From Lamellibrachia satsuma (lineage: Eukaryota > Annelida > Polychaeta > Sabellida > Siboglinidae): a stretch of 64,000 nt of DNA. The position numbers and the translations under genes were made by a program. The notes below the pieces were generated by a model. It had not been told where the DNA came from. It ran no database searches and saw only the letters and a program-made list of their open reading frames with translations. The DNA is taken from positions 3,276,752 through 3,340,751 of the forward strand of contig BSQZ01000009.1 of the NCBI GenBank assembly GCA_033239005.1, written 5' to 3'. Of this stretch, positions 1-9,335 are shown in pieces. Numbering within the stretch: the stretch's first letter is position 1; every line of letters begins with the position of its first letter.

Positions 1-90
1 GAATGTCTTTATCTTCGTATGATTGGGTTATAACCACAGATATAAACAGAACATCCGATAGTAAAAGAAGAGCGCTGAGCACTTACTTAC

Positions 91-291
91 CAGTTGACAC
101 ATGACACAACGATGCCCGCAAAGGCCAGTGACATCCACGGTGTTGCACTGCAAGAATCCACTGGAGGCGCAGTATTTATTCCGTACACCGCACAATCTTC
201 ATCATATATCACACCAGCATCTACTAAATAACTTCCGTTATTGAGTGTATTACATGTACAATGGGTTAAAATACATGTCTCACTAATGTGA
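91..291 (-). CDS. Possible internal exon, cysteine-rich segment plus hydrophobic helix (unidentified gene)
   Basis: Read on the minus strand, this 201-bp segment follows a TTTAACAG acceptor and ends at a strong donor (CTG then GTAAGTAAG). It is open in one frame: one base, 66 codons, then two bases, so both introns would be phase 2. The first part is cysteine-rich (motif CILTHCTCN, with further Cys residues at roughly residues 33 and 47). It ends in a hydrophobic run (WMSLAFAGIVVSCVN) that could be the start of a membrane helix or a GPI-type tail. I do not recognise the family. The good donor and clean frame are the evidence; no neighbouring exon lies inside the window, since the next exon would be beyond position 1. 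A chance open stretch is possible. Confidence 0.35.
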
Positions 292-687
292 CTGTTAAAT
301 CACTATCACAATGCACTCATTGTCTGATGGATGAGAACATCTATTAAAATGATGTGTACTTTAACAAGATTAGCTTTGTCATTGCTTGTTGGGATGATGG
401 CGTGTTCATATGTATGACAATATTGGTGTGTCGTCGTGCATATGTCTCCACCCTTACTGTAAGATGTACCCAGATAATCTATTTCCATCCAATGACATGG
501 TCATTGAAATGGTTATCAGCAGCTGCTTGTGTAAACACTGCATTCCCAGCTGCATGTCCATGCTGACAGTCCAAAAAATTTTTTTGCAAAATGTATGAGT
601 CTTACCTGTGAAAATATATGTTTACTTGCCTAGATTACTTGCCTGGATATCCGGGTTCTAATAAGTAATGATTAAAATAAGGCTTTT
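292..687. other. Unassigned non-coding DNA
   Basis: AT-rich sequence with only short chance reading frames. The last part (about 640-687) probably belongs to the 3' flank of the LINE fragment that follows. Confidence 0.4.
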
Positions 688-2790
688 TTAGCTTCTTAAA
701 CACCGTCCTTTATTCGTCGTAGCTAATTGAGGTGTTTGTACAGGTATAAATAAATGTTGGTTCTTTAAAAAAATTAATCTGTCCCTCTTCCAGAGATCGT
801 CAAGCTTTTTTAAACCAAGGATGTTTTGGGTTTTTACGGCAGATGGTGGAAGGTCATTACAGTCCTGAAATACACGTTGTGAGAATGTATATGTCCTTAT
901 GTCGAGTCTACTGGGGGTCTTGTATAGTTTCTCTTTGTGGCCACGTGTGCTCTGAGTATTAGTTGTGGAGAAATGGACTTTGTTTGTGTCATTAAAGCCA
1001 TGTAGTATCTTGTATGTTTGGATAATGTCTCCTTTCCTCCTTCGGTATATCAGGGATGGTAAGTTTAGGTGTTTCAGTCTGTCTGTGTATGCCAGGGATG
1101 GTAAGTTTAGGTGTTTAAGTCTGTCTGTGTATGCCACGGATGGTAAGTTCAGGTGTTTCAGTCTGTCTGTGTATGCTAGGGATGGTAAGTTTAGGTGTTT
1201 AAGTATGTCTGTGTATGCCAGGGATGGTAAGTTTAGGTGTTTCAGTCTGTCTGTGTATGCTAGGGATGGTAAGTTCATGTGTTTAAGTCTGTCTGTGTAC
1301 GCCAGGGATGGTAAGTTTAGGTGTTTCAGTCTGTCTGTGTATGCTAGGGATGGTAAGTTCATGTGTTTAAGTCTGTCTGTGTATGCTAGGGATGGTAAGT
1401 TTAGGTGTTTCAGTCTGTCTGTGTATGCTAGAGATGGTAAGTTTAGGTGTTTAAGTCTGTCTGTGTATGCCAGGGATGGTAAGTTTAGGTGTTTCAGTCT
1501 GTCTGTGTATGCTAGGGATGGTAAGTTCATGTGTTTAAGTGTGTCTGTGTATGCTAGGGATGGTAAGTTTAGGTGTTTCAGTCTGTCTGTGTATGCTAGG
1601 GATGGTAAGTTCAGGTGTTTCAGTCTGTCTGTGTATGCTAGGGATGGTAAGTTCAGGTGTTTAAGTCTGTCTGTGTATGCTAGGGATGGTAAGTTTAGGT
1701 GTTTCAGTATGTCTGTGTATGCTAGAGATGGTAAGTTTAGGTGTTTAAGTCTGTCTGTGTATGCCAGGGATGGTAAGTTTAGGTGTTTCAGTCTGTCTGT
1801 GTATGCTAGGGATGGTAAGTTCATGTGTTTAAGTCTGTCTGTGTATGCTAGGGATGGTAAGTTTAGGTGTTTCAGTCTGTCTGTGTATGTTAGGGATGGT
1901 AAGTTCAGGTGTTTAAGTATGTCTGTGTATGCTAGGGATGGTAAGTTCAGGTGTTTAAGTATGTCTGTGTATGCCAGGAATGATACGTTCAGGTGTTTAA
2001 GTCTGTTTGTGTATGCCAGGGATGGTAAGTTTAGGCGTTTCAGTCTGTCGACGTATGCCAGTAATGGTAAGTTCAGGTGTTTAAGTCTGTCTGTGTATGC
2101 CAGGGATGGTAAGTTTAGGTGTTTCAGTCTGTCTGTGTATGCTAGGGATGGTAAGTTCATGTGTTTAAGTCTGTCTGTGTATGCTAGGGATGGTAAGTTC
2201 AGGTGTTTAAGTCTGTCTGTGTATGCCAGGGATGGTAAGTTTAGGTATTTCAGTCTGTCTGTGTATGCTAGGGATGGTAAGTTCATGTGGTTAAGTCTGT
2301 CTGTGTATGCTAGGGATGGTAAGTTTAGGTGTTTCAGTCTGTTTGTGTATGTTAGGGATGGTAAGTTCAGGTGTTTAAGTATGTCTGTGTATGCTAGGGA
2401 TGGTAAGTTTAGGTGTTTCAGTCTGTCTGTGTATGCCAGGAATGATACGTTCAGGTGTTTAAGTCTGTTTGTGTATGCCAGGGATGGTAAGTTTAGGCGT
2501 TTCAGTCTGTCGATATATGCCAGTAATGGTAAGTTCAGGTGTTTAAGTCTGTCTGTGTATGCTAGGGATGGTAAGTTTAGGTGTTTCAGTTTGTCGATGT
2601 ATGCCAGGGATGGTAAATTTAGGCATTTCAGTATGTCTGTGTATGCCAGGAATGGTGAGTTTAGGTGTTTTAGTCTGTCGATGTATGCTAAATTTCTTAG
2701 TTCTGCAACCAGCTTTGTGGTTCTGCGCGCATTTTCTAGTGCATTAATGTCTATTGCACAGTAGTGTTTGATCCTGTCTTTTTTATTATT
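688..2790 (-). mobile_element. LINE reverse-transcriptase C-terminal fragment with massive internal repeat expansion
   Basis: A 710-codon frame is open on the minus strand. Its two ends are typical of the C-terminal region of non-LTR retrotransposon ORF2 proteins. The upstream end has a DINALENARRTTKLVAELRN-like segment, where intact elements carry a LE-x-VQRRATKLV-type motif. The downstream end has YRRRKGDIIQTYKILHG, then TRGHKEKLYKTPSRLDIRTY and FSQRVFQDCNDLP. In intact elements these blocks are joined by one copy of a segment like DRLKHLNLPSL. Here that segment is repeated about 39 times in frame. The catalytic YADD-type motif and everything upstream are absent, so this is a dead fragment. 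I infer that the repeat arose by tandem expansion inside the LINE. Whether the frame is ever translated is unknown. Confidence 0.8.
1054..2692 (-). repeat. 42-bp coding minisatellite, about 39 units, open on both strands
   Basis: Each unit encodes TDRLKHLNLPSLAY on the minus strand, with variants such as ILKHLN, RLKHMN, RLKRLN and LNVSF. The same DNA is also open on the plus strand (599 codons, 965-2764), giving repeats of RDGKFRCFSLSVYA. Because 42 is a multiple of three and the unit has no stop in these frames, openness follows from amplification and is not in itself evidence of selection. A block of variant units recurs 462 bp (11 units) apart: GCCAGGAATGATACG is found at 1973 and 2435, followed in both cases by the same unusual neighbours. 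Confidence 0.95.
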
Positions 2791-3221
2791 ACATTTGTAA
2801 GTCACACAGGGAATAACCATATTTGTTGTCCCACAATTATCTCCAGCAAGTCTCCAAATGTCGTGGAGAGTTATACACTAACGCACGCTGCTCACTCCAG
2901 TATGAACTGCCCACACTTACAACACAACTGCTGGGACCACCCTCACCCAAATGACGTGGTGGCCTAGCCCCATCAATAATAAATGACAACGACAAATCTT
3001 CAAGTTAACTGGTTCATGGTGTCGTTGTCACTGGCTACCAGCCCGATAGGTTTATACTTCTCTGGTAGCAACCTCAGCTTTAGTGCTTTTGTTTGTCTTA
3101 TATTGTATGATGATGATGAGGAGGAGGAGGAGGAGGAAATAAATTTACTTACTTACTTAATTAATTAATTACATATGTTAAACAAATAATTGTAACATGC
3201 TATGTTCACACTATAAACAGT
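2791..3221. other. Repeat-like flank, no gene
   Basis: Contains a short GATGATGAGGAGG run and a TTAC/TTAATT tetranucleotide run (about 3108-3175). These look like the degenerate end of an interspersed element. No splice-supported frame was seen. Confidence 0.4.
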
Positions 3222-4788
3222 ACTACCCTATGTGTCATGCCAGTGGATGCAACTGTTTCTGCCGTACAATGAGCTGCTGGCCAGTGGTTCACACCTGCTT
3301 CCTGGCAGCTAGCTGGCTTGTCGCTCTTGTTTATAGGGGGATGATTAATGATGTAACTCCGTGTTTACAATGAACCTGTATCTTAGAACAATTTTACATT
3401 ATTGTCCAACTTTTCATTTAAAGGTACAAAGTCTGTTCGTTTTCTCTCGTAAGATCTTGTTAAATAGTTTACCATTATATCGACCTTGAATTCGCCTATT
3501 GTTCCAGCCCGAACTTGTGGCTCACTGAGTTGGTTCCATTAAACTATTGCCTTCCCAAAATAGGAATTCCTGAATTGGTCTGCTTGGGCTGTAGGCACGA
3601 CAAGACACCTGGCGTTATTGGTCTGCTTGGGTTGTAGGCACGACAAGACATCTGTCGTTATTGGTCTGCTTGGGTTGTAGGCACAAGACACCTGGCGTTA
3701 TTGGTCTGGTTGGGCTGTAGGCACGACAAGACACCTGGCGTTATTGGTCTGCTTGGGCTGTAGGCACGACAAGACAGCTGACGTTATTGGTCTGCCTGGG
3801 TTGTAGTCACGACAAGCCACCTGGCGTTATTGGTCTGCTTGGGCTGTAGGCACGACAATGCACCTGACGTTGTTGGTCTGGTTGGGCTGTAGGCACGACA
3901 AGACACCTGACGTTATTGGTCTGCTTGGGCTGTAGGCACGACAAGACACCTGGCGTTATTGGTCTGCTTGGGCTGTAGGCACGACAAGACACCTGGCGTT
4001 ACTGGTCTGCTTGGGCTGTAGGCACGACAAGACACCTGGCGTTATTGCTCTGCTTGGGCTGTAGGCACGACAATGCACCTGACGTTGTTGGTCTGGTTGG
4101 GCTGTAGGCACGACAAGACAGCTGACGTTATTGTTCTGCTTGGGTTGTAGGCACGACAAGACACCTGGCGTTATTGGTCTGCTTGGACTATAGGCACGAC
4201 AAGACACCTGACGTTGTTGGTCTGCTTGGGCTGTAGGCAAGACAAGACAACTGACGTTGTTGGTCTGCTTGGGCTGTAGGCACGACAAGACACCTGGCGT
4301 TACTGGTCTGCTTGGGCTGTAGGCACGACAAGACACCTGGCGTTACTGGTCTGCTTGGGCTGTAGACACGACAAGACACCTGGGTTTATTGGTCTGCTTG
4401 GGCTGTAGGCACGACAAGACACCTGGCGTTATTGGTCTGCTTGGACTGTAGGCACGGCAAGACACCTGGCGTTATTGGTTTGCTTGGGCTATAGGCACGG
4501 CAAGACACCTGACGTTATTGGTCTGCTTGGGCTGTAAACATGACAAGACATCTGGCGTTACTGGTCTGCTTGGGCTGTAGACACGACAAGACACCTGGCG
4601 TTATTGGTCTGCTTGGGCTGTAGGCACGACAAGACACCTGGCGTCATTGGTTTGTTCAACATGCAACGTAAACATGATATTCGAGCCGAAACATTCATCT
4701 GTCAAATTAGATTAAAAATATTGTTCATTAAAACACATGTCAGTGGTCAAGATGTTATAACAAATAATACTTTAAACTAGATAACATA
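3222..4788. repeat. Tandem segmental duplication, copy 1
   Basis: The 1567 bases from ACTACCCTATGTGTC recur directly downstream from 4789. The unique left part (3222-3576) and the right part (4649-4786) both recur nearly unchanged. The middle is a 43-bp minisatellite. The high identity points to a recent event, or to an assembly artefact. Confidence 0.9.
3577..4648. repeat. 43-bp minisatellite, about 25 units (copy 1)
   Basis: The unit contains GGTCTGCTTGGGCTGTAGG and ACAAGACACCTGGCGTTATT; 43 bp separates successive copies, and one unit near 3680 is 4 bp shorter. The period is not a multiple of three, so the short minus-strand frames here (SCLQPKQT-type repeats) are chance. Confidence 0.92.
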
Positions 4789-6309
4789 ACTACCCTATGT
4801 GTCATGCCAGTGGATGCAACTGTTTCTGCCGTACAATGAGCTGCTGGCCAGTGGTTCACACCTGCTTCCTGGCAGCTAGCTGGCTTGTCGCTCTTGTTTA
4901 TAGGGGGATGATTAATGATGTAACTCCGTGTTTACAATGAACCTGTATCTTAGAACAATTTTACATTATTGTCCAACTTTTCATTTAAAGGTACAAAGTC
5001 TGTTCGTTTTCTCTCGTAAGATCTTGTTAAATAGTTTACCATTATATCGACCTTGAATTCGCCTATTGTTCCAGCCCGAACTTGTGGCTCACTGAGTTGG
5101 TTCCATTAAACTATTGCCTTCCCAAAATAGGAATTCCTGAATTGGTCTGCTTGGGCTGTAGGCACGACAAGACACCTGGCGTTATTGGTCTGCTTGGGTT
5201 GTAGGCACGACAAGACATCTGTCGTTATTGGTCTGCTTGGGTTGTAGGCACAAGACACCTGGCGTTATTGGTCTGGTTGGGCTGTAGGCACGACAAGACA
5301 CCTGGCGTTATTGGTCTGCTTGGGCTGTAGGCACGACAAGACAGCTGACGTTATTGGTCTGCCTGGGTTGTAGTCACGACAAGCCACCTGGCGTTATTGG
5401 TCTGCTTGGGCTGTAGGCACGACAATGCACCTGACGTTGTTGGTCTGGTTGGGCTTTAGGCACGACAAGACACCTGACGTTATTGGTCTGCTTGGGCTGT
5501 AGGCACGACAAGACACCTGGCGTTATTGGTCTGCTTGGGCTGTAGGCACGACAAGACACCTGGCGTTACTGGTCTGCTTGGGCTGTAGGCACGACAAGAC
5601 ACCTGGCGTTATTGCTCTGCTTGGGCTGTAGGCACGACAATGCACCTGACGTTGTTGGTCTGGTTGGGCTGTAGGCACGACAAGACACATGACGTTATTG
5701 TTCTGCTTGGGTTGTAGGCACGACAAGACACCTGGCGTTATTGGTCTGCTTGGACTATAGGCACGACAAGACACCTGACGTTGTTGGTCTGCTTGGGCTG
5801 TAGGCACGACAAGACACCTGACGTTGTTGGTCTGCTTGGGCTGTAGGCACGACAAGACACCTGGCGTTACTGGTCTGCTTGGGCTGTAGGCACGACAAGA
5901 CACCTGGCGTTACTGGTCTGCTTGGGCTGTAGACACGACAAGACACCTGGGTTTATTGGTCTGCTTGGGCTGTAGGCACGACAAGACACCTGGCGTTATT
6001 GGTCTGCTTGGACTGTAGGCACGGCAAGACACCTGGCGTTATTGGTTTGCTTGGGCTATAGGCACGGCAAGACACCTGACGTTATTGGTCTGCTTGGGCT
6101 GTAAACATGACAAGACATCTGGCGTTACTGGTCTGCTTGGGCTGTAGGCACGACAAGACACCTGGCGTCATTGGTTTGTTCAACATGCAACGTAAACATG
6201 ATATTCGAGCCGAAACATTCATCTGTCAAATTAGATTAAAAATATTGTTCATTAAAACACATGTCAGTGGTCAAGATGTTATAACAAATAATACTTTAAA
6301 CTAGATAAC
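4789..6309. repeat. Tandem segmental duplication, copy 2
   Basis: The second copy is offset by 1567 bp at its start but by only 1524 bp at its end. It therefore lacks exactly one 43-bp minisatellite unit compared with copy 1. The missing unit lies in the last part of the array, where copy 1 has an additional TAGACACGACAAGAC-type unit. Confidence 0.9.
5144..6172. repeat. 43-bp minisatellite, about 24 units (copy 2)
   Basis: Same unit and the same order of variant units as the array at 3577-4648, with a few substitutions (for example GGGCTTTAGG at about 5451) and one unit fewer. Confidence 0.92.
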
Positions 6310-6333
6310 ATGATTATACAATAAACCGATCAG

Positions 6334-6669
6334 AAGGTAAAGGTATGTTCTTATATAGCGCGGTATCCGGTCCATAGGACTGCTGAAAGCGCTTTACACT
6401 TCACCCCCTGGCAGACCTGTTCATTCCAAGGCCATCTCAACTTCTTTTGGAAGTATTCAGCCACGCTGCAATTGCTGCGCGAAGGCTATTCGTTCACATA
6501 TCCACCACTGTCTGTATTGCCAGGTACTCATTTATACAGCTGAGTGAACTGTGGCAACGTGGGGTGATCAAACTTGCCAAAGGTTCGAAGCGACCGCAGT
6601 GGGATTTGAAACCGGGTTCTCTCGATTGAGAGTCCGGCCTTCTAACCGGTATGCTGTCGCGCCCCACTA
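6334..6669 (-). mobile_element. tRNA-derived SINE (copy A), nested in the tail of copy B
   Basis: Read on the minus strand, the element starts at its right end with a tRNA-like head: GGGGCGCGACAGCATACC, a GTTAGAAGG segment in the box A position and GGTTTCAAATCCC in the box B position. A body containing a TATACAGCTGAGTG block (plus strand) follows, and the 3' end is marked by GCGCGGTATCCGGTC (plus strand). It is flanked by AAGGTAAAG at 6334-6342 and 6670-6678, a plausible target-site duplication. Degenerate; no coding capacity expected. Confidence 0.7.
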
Positions 6670-6677
6670 AAGGTAAA

Positions 6678-6980
6678 GTCATCCCCCAGGCATTACGCCT
6701 TAGGAAGCCACGAAGGCTTATATGGCCAGTGCTTAAACCTGGTTTCTGTAGTGCGAAGCAACTTAGAGTGCAGTTATACTGACTCTCCTGGACGGGACAC
6801 TAGTCCATCGCAGGTACCTTCCAAACAGTGTTTGTACTCATTTGCAGCTGAGTAGACTGAGGCAAAGTAGGGTAAACGCAATTGTCTAAGCTTCGAAAAC
6901 GAACCGTGCCCAGTGTGGGTCTTGAACTCACAACCCTCGAATTTAGAGTCCAACACCTTAACCACTAGACCACGGCTGCC
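6678..6980 (-). mobile_element. tRNA-derived SINE (copy B)
   Basis: The right end, read on the minus strand, is a clear tRNA-like head: GGGGCAGCCGTGGTCTAGTG (box A region), then GAGTTCAAGACCC (box B region). The body shares the CAGCTGAGTAGACTGAGGCA block with the other SINEs here. The outer flanks of the A+B pair are CCGATCAGA at 6326-6334 and 6981-6989, so B inserted first with a 9-bp duplication and A then landed in its 3' tail. Confidence 0.72.
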
Positions 6981-6989
6981 CCGATCAGA

Positions 6990-7789
6990 CTTTGCACCTT
7001 AATCAAATGTGTAAATGGTTAATACTTACTGTATGTTGTGCATTTATAGACACCGTTTTGTGAATTCATGTTTCCTTGTTGCTGTTAATGGTACGTAATG
7101 TTAACTCGCCTGCATATCCAGCGATTTTACAAGTGTATGTTTATCGAATAATGACTAAAATAAAAAATTAATATAAAAGCACACTTTTCCCAACTGAGCA
7201 AGACGTGAATATCCATTTTGAGACCAGTGTATCGTGTTCACGTGTTTTTTTTTTATTTTTAGCCTACGACGTCCCGGTGTCTGCGTTGAACTATTTGTCC
7301 ACTGATGTAATTAGTCATATCAAGTGTAAACAAACACATTCCATCCAGCGGGGTTATAACTCACTGAACTCAAATGCAAGTCGTCGTTATTTAGCATTCT
7401 TCACAGCCAAATCAACCGCAAAGTAGACATTTGTACGGCAATTGCGACACGCCTTCGGGATAAAAATAACACTGTCGACGGTATTAGTCATTCTACTGAT
7501 ATTCACATTGATCAGTCATATACACAACTTCGGCATCAGATCACGTCTGGCCTTTGTTTCCTAAAATACGACTTCAAACGTGACACTGGTATTTAACTTC
7601 CTTGAATGAGACACATCTACGTGTGCTGCGTGCGTGCGTGCGTCGTGCGTGTGTGCGTGGTGTGTGTGCGTGCGTGCGTGCTAAAAAGTACTTCTGTATA
7701 ATTACAAATATCAATACATGTGATTCAAAGGGTGCTAAGTACTATTGTCAACCTTGGTTGACGTCACTCCAGAGTAATAAAAAAATCTA
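6990..7789. other. Unassigned non-coding DNA
   Basis: No splice-consistent frame recognised. A short GCGT/TGTG microsatellite lies at about 7625-7680. Confidence 0.4.
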
Positions 7790-8100
7790 AGTTCTTGCAT
7801 AACGCGGTATCCAGTCACTGGAACCGCTTCATATTTCACGTCTGCCAGATCGCATCATTCCAACACCAAACTGGATTTCTCTGGGAAGCATTCATACACG
7901 CTGCAATCGCTGCGCGAAGACAGCTCGTTCGCTTATATCTATCACTGTCTTTTGCCAGGTACTCATTTATACAGCTGAGTGGACTAAGGCAGTGTGGAGT
8001 GAACGAAATTGTTCCAGCTTCGAAATAGCAGCAAGAGGACTCGAACCTTAGTCCTCTCGTTTGAAATCCAAATGCCTTACCACTGTGCAACTGTGACGTG
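7790..8100 (-). mobile_element. tRNA-derived SINE (copy C)
   Basis: The minus-strand head is the best preserved of the set: GTTGCACAGTGGTAAGGC for box A and an exact GGTTCGAGTCC for box B. The body again contains TATACAGCTGAGTGGAC (plus strand), and the end holds the ACGCGGTATCCAGTC block. It is the same family as the copies at 6334-6669 and 32658-32962. Confidence 0.75.
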
Positions 8101-8970
8101 ATTGGAGGGACAACGGCGATAAAAGACCTTCACACCGATTTCACATAACTTACATAAAAGGTAATTTAACTTTTAACAATGTGCATTTAATAAACATGTA
8201 CGTGTGTGCATGCGTTAGATACTTGCACCAACACAACAGCAGTGTTCGCGTGAATCACCCCCACCGCACAATAAGTACACTGTGCGTTGGAACTGCGCCG
8301 TTACAAAGCGCTATTTCTGGCTCGAGGAAGAGAAACGTGAAACGTCGGCCTGCAACGATACTTTTTATGTCACCCGTAAATCACGTGCATGTTTGAAAAC
8401 CGTCGCTAACTCTACATTTGAATAATATCTGGTTTCTTTGGTTCGCAGCTTAGCATTCGTACACGTTATTGGCTCTGCGGAGATTGCTATTTACTGATTA
8501 TGAATATTTAATTCAATTCAATTCCATCAATGTTATTTTCAAAAGAACAGTGTGGTACATAATACGTAAAGGGTATTTGCATTTAAAATTAAACAACAGT
8601 TTCTTGTGGAAATGGAGAAGGCAGAAGTGTAATGCTCTCCGCGTTCATGACTATATTTAAATAATATAATACCAGTTAATTAAGTGAAGGTATACAACTT
8701 AAATGAACAAACGCATGGTTGCAATGATATATAAAAACAAAAACATAAAACTGGTTACTTTGGTTGATCATATTCAACGTTTCAATTCAGCGATAAAAAA
8801 TGCCGACAAATGTTCCATTTATACATTTATACATTTATACATTCTCTGAAAGTAACAATAACAATCGTTGGCCTACGTTTGGCATGGGAACTACTTTTAG
8901 AAACCCGTTTTTGCCCCCCCCCCAACAACACGGTATTTCGAAAAATGTGTTTGGAATAATATAATACGCA
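8101..8970. other. AT-rich non-coding DNA
   Basis: Nothing recognised apart from a short TTATACATT triplication at about 8818-8842 and a poly-C run near 8916. Confidence 0.4.
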
Positions 8971-9335
8971 ACGTCATGTCAGCAAAGTAACATTCCGCTA
9001 TGCCAGATCGGAGAATGTATTGCTCTAGACGACACCACTCCAGACGTCATGCCAGCAAAGTAACATTCCGCTATGCCAGATCGGAGAATGTATTGCTCTA
9101 GACGACACCACTCCAGACGTCATGCCAGCAAAGTAACATTCCGCTATGCCAGATCGGAGAATGTATTGCTCTAGACGACACCACTCCAGACGTCATGCCA
9201 GCAAAGTAACATTCCGCTATGCCAGATCGGAGAATGTATTGCTCTAGACGACACCACTCCAGACGTCATGCCAGCAAAGTAACATTCCGCTATGCCAGAT
9301 CGGAGAATGTATTGCTCTAGACGACATCACTCCAG
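8971..9335. repeat. 73-bp tandem repeat, 5 units
   Basis: Five units start at 8971, 9044, 9117, 9190 and 9263. They begin with ACGTCATGCCAGCAAAGTAA and end with GACACCACTCCAG. Only two differences were seen (a T in the first unit, CATCAC in the last), so the array is young. Confidence 0.96.

Noticed and set aside
3577..6172. CRISPR-like array of regular 43-bp repeats
   Set aside because: There are no unique spacers (repeat follows repeat directly), no cas genes, and the genome is eukaryotic.
6920..6983. Functional tRNA gene on the minus strand
   Set aside because: Box A and box B are recognisable, but the 3' half cannot fold into an acceptor stem, and the sequence runs on into the shared SINE body.
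8971..9335. Sequencing adapter contamination (AGATCGGAGA motif)
   Set aside because: The match to the common adapter start breaks after eight bases, and the motif is embedded in a 73-bp genomic repeat.
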